This document shows positions 33,017 through 40,796 of a DNA stretch of 64,000 nt, one piece after another. This DNA comes from Wukongibacter sp050859025 (GTDB taxonomy: Bacteria > Bacillota > Clostridia > Peptostreptococcales > Caminicellaceae), in assembly GCF_050859025.1 (NCBI RefSeq), contig NZ_CP138200.1, positions 2,852,001 through 2,916,000 of the forward strand, read 5' to 3'. Below the pieces are notes generated by a model that saw only the letters and a list, made by a program, of their open reading frames with translations, searched no databases and was not told the DNA's origin. The number at the start of each line of letters is the position of its first letter. The first letter of the stretch is position 1. The translations under genes were made by a program, and so were the position numbers.

Positions 33017-33066
33017 TTGAAGAGAAATCTGACCAAAACGAAGGGGTTCGATGTCTCTGAGCTTCT
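33017..33066 (+). repeat. Repeat family B, copy 2
   Basis: TTGAAGAGAAATCTGACCAA, AACGAAGGGGTTCGATGTCT, CTGAGC. As for copy 1 it sits directly after a strong terminator. Confidence 0.82.
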
Positions 33067-33191
33067 ATTATTTTTGTCATTTTAAGAGAAATACTTGACA
33101 CAAGAGTTAAGGAATCTATATTTTAGATTTTAATTTTACATTTTAGGGAATAAAATAATTTCATGTGTCAAAAATATAAATGGTGAGGAAA

Positions 33192-33557
33192 ATGAATAGA
33201 GTAGAAAAAATGAAAACTAAAAAACATAATAGAGTTAAAAGAATAAAAAGATTCTTTACGGGAATTGTATCATTTATCTTGTTACTTACGCTATTATACA
33301 TAGGTTTAGAGATTGTAGATGAGACAAACCGTACCATGATGTTTATGGAAGATTCAAGCTTTTTTAGCTATAACAGATTGAATAAGGATAATGTAGAGGT
33401 TGTTTTTTGTGGAGATAGATATTTAGTAAATGTAGAAAGAATTGATGCATATATTTTTACTGCCAAGGAGAAAACAAGTTATTCAATAGAAAAAGTAAAG
33501 GAATTTGCTGAGAATAAGGGGAAAATTGTAGCAAAGTTAGTTGAAGATATATTTTAA
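33192..33557 (+). CDS. Uncharacterised single-pass membrane protein
   Basis: A basic, 121-residue protein: a strongly cationic N-terminus (VEKMKTKKHNRVKRIKRFF), one membrane segment (GIVSFILLLTLLYIGLEIV), and an 80-residue outer domain with a strand pattern (NKDNVEVVFCGDRYLVN, DAYIFTAKEK). The start is uncertain between GTG 33180, ATG 33192 and ATG 33210; GGTGAGG is near the first two. It lies between spoIIP and lepA, but with a terminator before it and repeats after it. Function unknown. Confidence 0.65.
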   Translation: MNRVEKMKTKKHNRVKRIKRFFTGIVSFILLLTLLYIGLEIVDETNRTMMFMEDSSFFSYNRLNKDNVEVVFCGDRYLVNVERIDAYIFTAKEKTSYSIEKVKEFAENKGKIVAKLVEDIF

Positions 33558-33562
33558 CTAGA

Positions 33563-33666
33563 TATAGGGATTCAAGTAGAGACTTTAATTTATACATGTC
33601 TAAAACTCCCAGAAACACTGAGTATTTGTACATGTATAAATTAAGTTCTACTATTTGAACCCTATA
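33563..33666. repeat. Palindromic repeat family A, copy 4
   Basis: TATAGGGATTCAAGTAGAGA to TACTATTTGAACCCTATA; differs from copy 3 at 23480 at only a few positions, so these two spread recently. It starts six bases after the stop of the membrane protein gene, and could act as its terminator-like 3' hairpin. Confidence 0.92.
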
Positions 33667-33898
33667 TTATAAATTGCATATTTTAAGTTAAACTCAGCTG
33701 AAGGTACATGAAAAAAATAAACAAGTCAGATTGTGAAGTGATTTTGATTATTTTCTAGGGACTCAATCATGTGTGTATGAATGATATGTAAATAATTGAG
33801 TAACGATGAAAAGAATTGAAAGGACGAGCAAAAGTGGCTAGTTTATTTTTTGAATGTACCTTAACACTTTATTTCTGTACTAGTAATTTGGATTATGT
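33667..33898. other. Non-coding stretch before lepA
   Basis: No gene recognised. ACTCAAT near 33760 and ATTGAGT near 33796 can pair. A -10-like TATAAT at 33899-33904 follows. Confidence 0.45.
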
Positions 33899-34028
33899 TA
33901 TAATTGTTAAAGATTATTCAAGAGTATAGTGGTTCAAATAAAACTAAGAATTTATACAAATCCAAAAATTTAGAAGCATTGAGGAGTTGGATATGTATAA
34001 ATTAAGATTTACTTGGAACTCTCTATAT
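33899..34028. repeat. -10 box followed by palindromic repeat family A, copy 5
   Basis: TATAAT lies at 33899-33904; the repeat runs 33925-34028 from TATAGTGGTTCAAATAAAAC to TACTTGGAACTCTCTATA. The right arm is as in copy 1; the left arm has diverged. It ends 23 bp before the lepA start, directly before GGGAGG, so it would form most of the lepA 5' untranslated region. Confidence 0.85.
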
Positions 34029-34051
34029 ATAAAAGGGAGGAAAAAATATTC

Positions 34052-35863
34052 ATGTCGAAGAATCGTCAAGATAATATACGAAACTTCTGTATAATTGCAC
34101 ATATAGATCATGGTAAATCAACTTTAGCAGATAGATTGATTGAAAAAACCGGTCTTCTTACTGAGCGAGAGATGAAGGACCAAATATTAGATACTATGGA
34201 CCTAGAAAGAGAAAGAGGTATAACTATTAAACTTCAGGCTACAAGGCTAGTTTACAATAGGGATGGGAAAGAATATGTATTGAATCTCATAGATACTCCA
34301 GGGCATGTGGATTTTACATACGAGGTATCCCGTAGTCTTGCTGCATGTGAAGGAGCTATTTTAGTAGTAGATGCAACTCAAGGAGTTGAAGCACAAACCC
34401 TTGCTAATGTATATTTAGCTGTAAATCAAGATTTAGAAATATTACCAGTTATAAATAAAATAGATTTACCTAGTGCAAGGCCTGATGAAGTAAAGAAAGA
34501 GATTGAGGATGTTATTGGAATAGATGCAGAATATGCGCCTCTTATATCGGCAAAGAATGGCATTAACATTGAAGAGGTTTTAGAAGCAATTGTAGAGTAT
34601 GTTCCTAAGCCAAGCGGGGATGAAGAGGCTCCACTTAAAGCACTTATTTTTGATTCTTTCTATGACAGCTATAAAGGTGCAGTTGCCTATGTAAGAATTA
34701 AAGAGGGGGCTGTAAAGCGTGGAGACAAGATGATGATGATGTCTTCAGGAAAGATATTTGAAGTCGTTGAGGTGGGGGTATTTTCACCTGGACCAAGACC
34801 TGTAAGTGAACTTAAGGCTGGAGACGTTGGTTACATAACTGCAAGTATTAAGGATGTAAAGAACTGCAGAGTTGGGGACACAATAACAAATGCAGATAAT
34901 CCATGTGACGAGCCTTTATCTGGCTATAAGAAAGCTACACCAATGGTTTACTGTGGAATATATCCTGCTGAAGGTGAAAAGTATGAGAATATTAGAGATG
35001 CATTGGAAAAGTTACAATTAAATGATGCAGCTTTAGAATTTGAGCCTGAGACCTCAGTTGCCCTTGGATTTGGATTTAGGTGTGGTTTCTTGGGACTACT
35101 TCATATGGAAATAATCCAACAAAGATTGGACAGAGAATTTGATCTAGATATTATTACAACATCACCTGGAGTTATTTATAAAGTTACAAAAACTAGTGGT
35201 GAGGTTTTAATGATTCAAAATCCAACTAATTTACCAGATCAAAGTGAAATCGCCTATATGGAAGAGCCTATAGTTGATGCTAGAATAATGGTAAATAATG
35301 AATTTGTAGGAAACGTAATGGAGCTATGCCAGGATAGAAGAGGTAATATGATTAATATGGAATACATTGATGACAGAAGGCTTATCTTAAACTATGAGCT
35401 TCCACTTAATGAAGTGATATATGATTTCTTTGATGCCCTAAAATCTAAGACAAGGGGCTATGGATCATTGGACTATGAATTTAAAGAGTATGTTAAATCC
35501 GATTTAGTAAAACTAGACATATTATTAAATAAGGAAGTTATCGATGCTTTTTCACTTATAGTGCATGAGAGCAAGTCCTATTCTAGAGGTAGAATAATTT
35601 GTGAGCGACTTAGAGAAGTAATTCCAAGACACATGTTTGCTATACCAATTCAAGCTTCTATAGGCAATAAGGTAATTGCTCGTGAAACTATAAAGGCCCT
35701 TAGAAAAGACGTTTTAGCCAAGTGTTATGGTGGAGATATCTCTAGAAAGAGAAAACTATTAGAGAAACAAAAAGAAGGTAAAAAGAAAATGAGACAGCTT
35801 GGAAGTGTTGAAGTTCCACAAGAGGCATTTTTGTCAGTATTGAAATATGATGAAAAGAAATAG
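34052..35863 (+). CDS. lepA: Elongation factor 4 (LepA)
   Basis: A ribosome-associated GTPase linked to back-translocation and 30S biogenesis. 603 residues from ATG 34052 (GGGAGG upstream); an in-frame TTG at 34013 would start inside the family A palindrome. The G domain has G1 AHIDHGKST, switch I ERERGITIK, G3 DTPGHVDF, G4 NKIDLP. Then domain II, EF-G-like domains III and V, and the LepA-specific C-terminal tail with CYGGDISRKRKLLEKQKEGK. The block lepA - hemW - hrcA is the usual Firmicute order. Confidence 0.97.
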   Translation: MSKNRQDNIRNFCIIAHIDHGKSTLADRLIEKTGLLTEREMKDQILDTMDLERERGITIKLQATRLVYNRDGKEYVLNLIDTPGHVDFTYEVSRSLAACEGAILVVDATQGVEAQTLANVYLAVNQDLEILPVINKIDLPSARPDEVKKEIEDVIGIDAEYAPLISAKNGINIEEVLEAIVEYVPKPSGDEEAPLKALIFDSFYDSYKGAVAYVRIKEGAVKRGDKMMMMSSGKIFEVVEVGVFSPGPRPVSELKAGDVGYITASIKDVKNCRVGDTITNADNPCDEPLSGYKKATPMVYCGIYPAEGEKYENIRDALEKLQLNDAALEFEPETSVALGFGFRCGFLGLLHMEIIQQRLDREFDLDIITTSPGVIYKVTKTSGEVLMIQNPTNLPDQSEIAYMEEPIVDARIMVNNEFVGNVMELCQDRRGNMINMEYIDDRRLILNYELPLNEVIYDFFDALKSKTRGYGSLDYEFKEYVKSDLVKLDILLNKEVIDAFSLIVHESKSYSRGRIICERLREVIPRHMFAIPIQASIGNKVIARETIKALRKDVLAKCYGGDISRKRKLLEKQKEGKKKMRQLGSVEVPQEAFLSVLKYDEKK

Positions 35864-35906
35864 CGATATGAAGCTTTCTCATAAAGGTTTCTTATGAGTC
35901 TAGCCT

Positions 35907-36033
35907 CGGGGTGTTTCAGAATGAGTGAAGTTTAAGGTTTTGAAATTTTAGCGGTTTGGCTAGTACCGACGTAGATGCCAAGTCGATGAATATTTCAAAT
36001 AACATAAAAATTCGCCATTTTGAGGCACCCCCT
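35907..36033 (+). repeat. Palindromic repeat family C, long copy 2
   Basis: GGGGTGTTTCAGAATG at the left and CGCCATTTTGAGGCACCCCC at the right are imperfect inverted ends. It matches the inverse of 16362-16480. The frame of hemW is open through it to an ATG at 35956, but this is a property of the repeat and not part of the gene. Confidence 0.82.
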
Positions 36034-36060
36034 TATTATTTCTATAACAGGAGTGTTATT

Positions 36061-37194
36061 ATGAAGGAAATAGGGTTATATTTGCATATACCATTCTGTA
36101 TTCAAAAGTGTAAATACTGTGATTTTGTTTCTGATAGACAAAAAAATGAGACTATTGACTCATATGTTGAGGCTCTTAGAAAGGAAATGAATATTTATAG
36201 TGACAGACTGTCAAGCCATAGAGTAGAGACAATATTTATTGGTGGAGGAACCCCTTCGATATTAGATATAAAAAAGATAGATGAGATTGTAAAGGAGCTT
36301 TTTAAAAATTTTAATATATCAAAAAGTGTTGAGTTTACCATTGAATCTAATCCAGGAACTTTAACAAATGATAAGCTTAAAAAATATAATGATATAGGAA
36401 TTAATCGTTTAAGCATGGGACTTCAAAGCTTTAATAATGATATATTAAGGGTAATCGGAAGAATACACACTAAGGAGGATTTTATCAATAATTATAATGC
36501 GGCGAGAGAAGCTGGATTTAAAAATATTAATGTTGATTTAATATACGGATTGCCAGGTCAAAGTCTAAAGGATTGGGAGTACACTCTTCATGAAGTAATA
36601 AGATTAAATCCAGAGCATATATCAGCCTATTCTTTAAAAATAGAAGAAGGCACAGCCTTCAAAAGGCTATTAGATGAAAACAAGTTGAATCTGCCTAGTG
36701 AGGAAGATGATAGGAAGATGTATGACCTAGCAATTAAGCTACTTGAGCATCATGGAATAATCCAGTATGAGATATCAAATTTTTCAAAATTGGAATATGA
36801 ATGTAAACATAATTTAATATATTGGAACAATAAGGAATATTTAGGCCTAGGAGTGTCAGCACACTCTTATATAAATCGCTGTAGATATGCTAACACATCA
36901 GATATTAATGAATATATTAGTCTTATGAATGAAGGAAGAGATGCAGTAATAAGTGAGGAGTATAAAGATAAAAGAGACGAAATAGTGGAAACTATATTCT
37001 TAGGGCTTAGGTTAAATAAAGGATTAAATTTAGAGCTGTTTGAAAATAGATTTTCTACTTCTATCTATGACCTATATGGGGAAAAGATAAAGAGGCTGGT
37101 GGATCTAGGTTTGTTATATGAAGAAGGAAATTATATTAGGTTAACAAGGTATGGTATGGATGTATCAAATCAGGCTTTTATCGAGTTTTTATAA
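36061..37194 (+). CDS. hemW: Radical SAM heme chaperone HemW
   Basis: A HemN-like radical SAM protein, 377 residues from ATG 36061 after AGGAG. The [4Fe-4S] motif is CIQKCKYCDF (C-x3-C-x2-C), followed by FIGGGTPSIL, ESNPGTL and RLSMGLQSFNND. The extra Cys and the N-terminal extension of true oxygen-independent coproporphyrinogen oxidase HemN are missing, so this is HemW, which binds heme and delivers it to target proteins. It lies between lepA and hrcA as is usual. A longer reading begins in the upstream repeat and is rejected. Confidence 0.95.
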   Translation: MKEIGLYLHIPFCIQKCKYCDFVSDRQKNETIDSYVEALRKEMNIYSDRLSSHRVETIFIGGGTPSILDIKKIDEIVKELFKNFNISKSVEFTIESNPGTLTNDKLKKYNDIGINRLSMGLQSFNNDILRVIGRIHTKEDFINNYNAAREAGFKNINVDLIYGLPGQSLKDWEYTLHEVIRLNPEHISAYSLKIEEGTAFKRLLDENKLNLPSEEDDRKMYDLAIKLLEHHGIIQYEISNFSKLEYECKHNLIYWNNKEYLGLGVSAHSYINRCRYANTSDINEYISLMNEGRDAVISEEYKDKRDEIVETIFLGLRLNKGLNLELFENRFSTSIYDLYGEKIKRLVDLGLLYEEGNYIRLTRYGMDVSNQAFIEFL

Positions 37195-37324
37195 AGCAAA
37201 GAATAGATATTTATAGACAAGACTTATTTTGAAAATCTTAATAAAGAATTTTGTTGCAGCTGTCAATATGAAGATTTGTATCAAATCTAAATTGTAACCT
37301 GAATGAAAAATTTCAAAAAGATTA

Positions 37325-37353
37325 TTGACAAATATCAAATTAAGTGTTAATTT
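37325..37353 (+). promoter_or_regulatory. Sigma-A promoter of the heat-shock cluster
   Basis: TTGACA (37325-37330), 17 bp, TAATTT (37348-37353). The CIRCE operator begins 15 bp downstream, so it lies at the transcription start. Confidence 0.75.
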
Positions 37354-37367
37354 AAAATCAAGAATGT

Positions 37368-37394
37368 TTAGCACTCGCTTTAAGAGAGTGCTAA
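37368..37394. promoter_or_regulatory. CIRCE operator (HrcA site)
   Basis: TTAGCACTC - 9 bp - GAGTGCTAA, an exact match to the consensus. It implies HrcA autoregulation and co-regulation of the downstream chaperonin, grpE and perhaps dnaK. Confidence 0.97.
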
Positions 37395-37411
37395 CAATGG
37401 AGAGTGGTAGT

Positions 37412-38440
37412 ATGACTTTAGTTGATAGGAAACTAAAAATATTACAGGCAATAATTAATGATTTTATTGGTACTGCTCAGCCAGTTGGGTCAAGAACTAT
37501 TGCCAAAAAATATGATTTGGGAATTAGTTCTGCCACAATCAGAAATGAAATGTCAGATCTTGAAGAACTAGGATATCTGGTTCAGCCCCATACTTCAGCA
37601 GGTAGAATACCTTCTGATTTGGCCTATAGACTTTATGTAGATAGTCTTATGAGAGAGTATGAGGTTGAGAAGAAGCAAAAGAAAATCATAAGTGAATTAT
37701 TGTTAGAGAAGATTGTAGAAATCGATGATGTAATAAAAAATACATCGAGCATACTATCTCAGTTGACAAATCTAACCTGTGTGGGCCTCTCACCTCAGTT
37801 TAGAAAAAGTAAATTGAAAAATATAAAACTGGTTCAGGTTGACAATGACAAAGTTCTTTTAATTTTGGTGTCAAATTCTGGAGTCATTAAGAATATTATA
37901 TTGAGAATGCAAAATATTTCTCAAGGTGCTTTAGATGAGGTTTCAAATCTTTTGCAACAAAATCTAAGAGGACATACAATAGATCATTTAGATGAGGCCT
38001 TAATAAATAGGATTAGGAGTGAGTTAGTCCAATATAGTTCTACAATTGATACAATAATTCCAAAGCTCAATAATTCTTTTAGTGATATAGATGATAATAA
38101 GATTTATTTAGATGGAATAACAAACATATTCAATTTACCAGAGTATACAGATATAAATAAGGCTAAAAAATTTATTTCAATTATTGAGAAGAAAGAATTA
38201 ATGTATGAACTTTTAAGAAGTGATGTAAGTGATGACATATGTATAAAAATAGGATGTGAAAATGAGGTTGATGAAATTAAGGATTGTAGTATTATAACAG
38301 CAACCTATAGATTGAATGGAAGAGTAATTGGTAAGCTTGGGGTAATTGGACCAACTAGAATGGACTATTCAAAAGTGGTGGGTGTTATTAATTATCTGAC
38401 CAAAACATTATCAGATAATATAAAGGATATTTTGCCTTAA
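37412..38440 (+). CDS. hrcA: Heat-inducible transcription repressor HrcA
   Basis: Represses class I heat-shock genes by binding CIRCE; its folding depends on a chaperonin, classically GroEL, which acts as the thermometer. 342 residues from ATG 37412, with GGAG nine bases upstream; ATG 37397 immediately follows CIRCE and has no site. The winged helix is at the N-terminus (TAQPVGSRTIAKKYDLGISSATIRNEMSDLEELGYL), then PHTSAGRIPSDLAYRLYVD, the inserted dimerisation domain and a GAF-like domain. The next gene is not groEL but a group III chaperonin. Confidence 0.96.
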   Translation: MTLVDRKLKILQAIINDFIGTAQPVGSRTIAKKYDLGISSATIRNEMSDLEELGYLVQPHTSAGRIPSDLAYRLYVDSLMREYEVEKKQKKIISELLLEKIVEIDDVIKNTSSILSQLTNLTCVGLSPQFRKSKLKNIKLVQVDNDKVLLILVSNSGVIKNIILRMQNISQGALDEVSNLLQQNLRGHTIDHLDEALINRIRSELVQYSSTIDTIIPKLNNSFSDIDDNKIYLDGITNIFNLPEYTDINKAKKFISIIEKKELMYELLRSDVSDDICIKIGCENEVDEIKDCSIITATYRLNGRVIGKLGVIGPTRMDYSKVVGVINYLTKTLSDNIKDILP

Positions 38441-38468
38441 ATCTTTAGACCCACTGAAAGGATAAAAT

Positions 38469-39995
38469 ATGAGAAGTAATTCTAATGATTTTGAAAATAG
38501 TGAACCAAGGATGTCAGCTTTAAATAATAATATTAATGCAGTAAATTCTACTGTTTCTGCGGTTAAAGGAACCCTTGGTCCTCAGGGATTGGACTGCATG
38601 ATAGTTGATGACTATGGTAATGCTATTATTACAAATGATGGGGTAACAATATTAAGCGAAATAAATACATCTCATCCGGCTGCTAGATTATTGATAAATG
38701 CTGTTATGAGTCAAGAAAAGGAAGTAGGCGATGGGACTACTACGTTAACAATTTTAACTGGTGCACTTTTAGACTCAGCTCAGAAGATGGCTGAGTTAGG
38801 TGTGCCGGTACATAAGATAATTGAAGGAATGAAAAGAGGTATATCCAAAGCTATAGAAATCATTGAAGCTGAAAGACTAGACATAACAAAGGAGAATTCT
38901 CATCTGATGAAAAGGGTGGCATACATTTCAGCTAGAGAAGATGAAGAAATTTCTGATTTGATTTGTAGGGCTGCAGAGTTAGTTGGAAGGGAAATGCTTA
39001 GTAGTGATGGTTTCAGGTTAAGTGATTGTGTCGAAGCTATGGAAGGTACTAAGAGTAGAGTGTTTAATGGTGTGATAATAGATAAGGAGCCGCCATATTT
39101 TTATGAAAGCGGTACAATGGATAAGGCCAAAATCATGATACTTGATGATTACCTAGACATAGATGAAAGCATGAATGAACTTTTAAAATCTGAAACTGGG
39201 CTTAGTAATTATCTTGAAAGGCTAGAGATTATAAAATCATGGGCTGAAAAAATTGTTATGATGAAAGTTGATCTTCTATTATGTGATAGAGGCATTAATC
39301 AAGAGGCAATGCAAATACTTTCCGATGGAAATGTTTGTGTTGTAGATCAGGTTTTAAATAGTCAGCTGCAAAAGGTCTCTAGACATTGCGGCTGTAAAAT
39401 GCTAAAGAAATCTGCTTTACATAAAAGCACAGAAAACTTAGAGAAGTATTGCGGTATGGCTGATAAGGTAGATTATGATTTTGAAAACGAGCAAATATTG
39501 ATTAAGGCGGGTCATGGTGAACCCTATGCAACCATAATGATTTCTTCATCGACGGGTGAAATAACTAGAGAAAAGGAAAGAATTGCCAAGGATGCTGCGG
39601 CTTCTCTTCAATTTGCAATTAAGGATGGGATTGTTGCAGGTGGCGGTGCTTTAGAGATTTATATTTCGACCTTACTAGAAAAATATCGAGAAGAAATTGT
39701 AGGAATGGAAAAGTATGGTTTCGATTGTGTGATTGAGGCACTTAAAAAACCTTTTCTACAGATGGTTGAAAATAGCGGATTTAATTCCTTAGAGATTTTA
39801 GAAAAAGTAATAGCTGCTGTAAAGCTTGATGGGAAAAAGTTTCTGTCAATAGACTTTCAAAGCGGAGATATTAAAGACATGGAGCTTGAGGAGATTTTTG
39901 ATCCTGCCTATGTTAAAATAAGTGCGTTAAAAAAAGCTGAAGAAATATCTAAAGCCATACTTAGAATAAATTTAATTTTAAGAGGAAAAAAATAA
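38469..39995 (+). CDS. Group III (archaeal thermosome-like) chaperonin
   Basis: A 508-residue Hsp60-type chaperonin more like CCT/thermosome than GroEL. Evidence: TVSAVKGTLGPQGLDCMIVD and NAIITNDGVTILSEI with SHPAARLLI (thermosome form TLGP.G.DKM, ITNDGVTIL, HPAA), then the ATPase motif GDGTTTLTILTGALL and, near the end, DGIVAGGGALEIYIS. GroEL-type features (DRVDDAL, the GGM tail) are absent, and no GroES gene is adjacent. Group III chaperonins are known from Firmicutes such as Carboxydothermus, where they lie in the hsp70 operon just as here. They work without GroES through a built-in lid helix protrusion. ATG 38469 has GAAAGGA upstream. CIRCE control through hrcA is implied by the operon. 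Confidence 0.9.
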   Translation: MRSNSNDFENSEPRMSALNNNINAVNSTVSAVKGTLGPQGLDCMIVDDYGNAIITNDGVTILSEINTSHPAARLLINAVMSQEKEVGDGTTTLTILTGALLDSAQKMAELGVPVHKIIEGMKRGISKAIEIIEAERLDITKENSHLMKRVAYISAREDEEISDLICRAAELVGREMLSSDGFRLSDCVEAMEGTKSRVFNGVIIDKEPPYFYESGTMDKAKIMILDDYLDIDESMNELLKSETGLSNYLERLEIIKSWAEKIVMMKVDLLLCDRGINQEAMQILSDGNVCVVDQVLNSQLQKVSRHCGCKMLKKSALHKSTENLEKYCGMADKVDYDFENEQILIKAGHGEPYATIMISSSTGEITREKERIAKDAAASLQFAIKDGIVAGGGALEIYISTLLEKYREEIVGMEKYGFDCVIEALKKPFLQMVENSGFNSLEILEKVIAAVKLDGKKFLSIDFQSGDIKDMELEEIFDPAYVKISALKKAEEISKAILRINLILRGKK

Positions 39996-40023
39996 CAATG
40001 ACTTAGATCAGGTAGGTGGTATT

Positions 40024-40566
40024 ATGGAGAATACAGTTAATGAAAAGGACTTGAATACTCAAGATGAAGTTGAAAGTAATCTTGAGGCAACTAAAGATGA
40101 GATTGAAGAGAATGTAAAGGATTTTGAAGCGTTAAGTAAAGAACTTGAAGATTACAAAAATAGGTTTACAAGATTATCAGCGGATTTTCAAAATTATAAG
40201 AAAAGAATTGAAAAGGAAAAAAGTGAGATATTTAAGTTTGGAAGTGAAAAGATAGTAACTGATATCTTACCTGTAATTGATAATTTTGAAAGAGCTATAC
40301 AGTCGGCTGAGGGCAATAATGAAGAATCTGAAGGTTTTTTTGATGGAATACAATTAATATTCAAACAGCTTATAGATGTTCTTAACAAGCATGGAGTTGA
40401 GGAAATAGAAGCCATAGAAAAGGAATTTGATCCAAATCTTCATCATGCCGTAATGCAGGATGAATGTGGGGATGTTGAAGCCAATATTATTACAGGTGTA
40501 TTCCAAAAGGGATATACATTGAACTCTAAGGTTATACGACCTAGTATGGTAAAGGTAGCAAAATAG
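40024..40566 (+). CDS. grpE: Nucleotide exchange factor GrpE
   Basis: Exchanges ADP for ATP on DnaK. 180 residues; ATG 40024 after AGGTAGGTGG. A long N-terminal coiled-coil (DEVESNLEATKDEIEENVKD ... ALSKELEDYKNRFTRLSADF) is followed by the GrpE head with FQNYKKRIEKEK, DILPVIDNFERAI and the C-terminal GYTLNSKVIRPSMVKVAK. It is 28 bp after the chaperonin gene and in the same operon. Confidence 0.96.
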   Translation: MENTVNEKDLNTQDEVESNLEATKDEIEENVKDFEALSKELEDYKNRFTRLSADFQNYKKRIEKEKSEIFKFGSEKIVTDILPVIDNFERAIQSAEGNNEESEGFFDGIQLIFKQLIDVLNKHGVEEIEAIEKEFDPNLHHAVMQDECGDVEANIITGVFQKGYTLNSKVIRPSMVKVAK

Positions 40567-40632
40567 TTTATAAGAGTGCATAATTCTAACTTGACACAAT
40601 TGCATATAATAATATCGTTATTGATTTAATTA

Positions 40633-40729
40633 CTCAAAATAGAGCAAATTTTAATTAGTATAGCTTCAGAATTTTTTAAGATTATTATGAGGGATTAGAT
40701 TTTGAGGATAGTAGCTATAAAATTTGCTC
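40633..40729 (+). promoter_or_regulatory. dnaK leader with crossing helices
   Basis: CTCAAAAT (40633-40640) pairs with ATTTTGAG (40699-40706), and GAGCAAATTTTA (40642-40653) pairs with TAAAATTTGCTC (40718-40729). The helices cross, so they form a pseudoknot or a switch. TTGACA (about 40593) upstream may be a separate dnaK promoter. No second CIRCE is present. Confidence 0.45.
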
Positions 40730-40796
40730 AGTTTAAATAAATTAAAAATAAAATCTCAAAAAATTATATTATACTTTTGGTAAGGAGGAAAATAAC

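Noticed and set aside
33700..33890. A riboswitch before lepA
   Set aside because: Only weak pairings were found and no known riboswitch core could be matched.
34013..34051. A longer LepA start
   Set aside because: It would begin in the palindromic repeat; GGGAGG and the MSKNRQDN start at 34052 are typical.
35956..36060. A 35-residue N-terminal extension of HemW
   Set aside because: The sequence is read from a family C repeat; HemW proteins start directly at the radical SAM domain and AGGAG precedes ATG 36061.
38469..39995. Calling the chaperonin GroEL
   Set aside because: The nucleotide-binding motifs and the DNA neighbourhood are thermosome-like, the GroEL GGM tail is absent and no groES is adjacent.
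40567..40796. A second CIRCE before dnaK
   Set aside because: No TTAGCACTC/GAGTGCTAA pair is present; the string AGAGTGC near 40573 has no partner.
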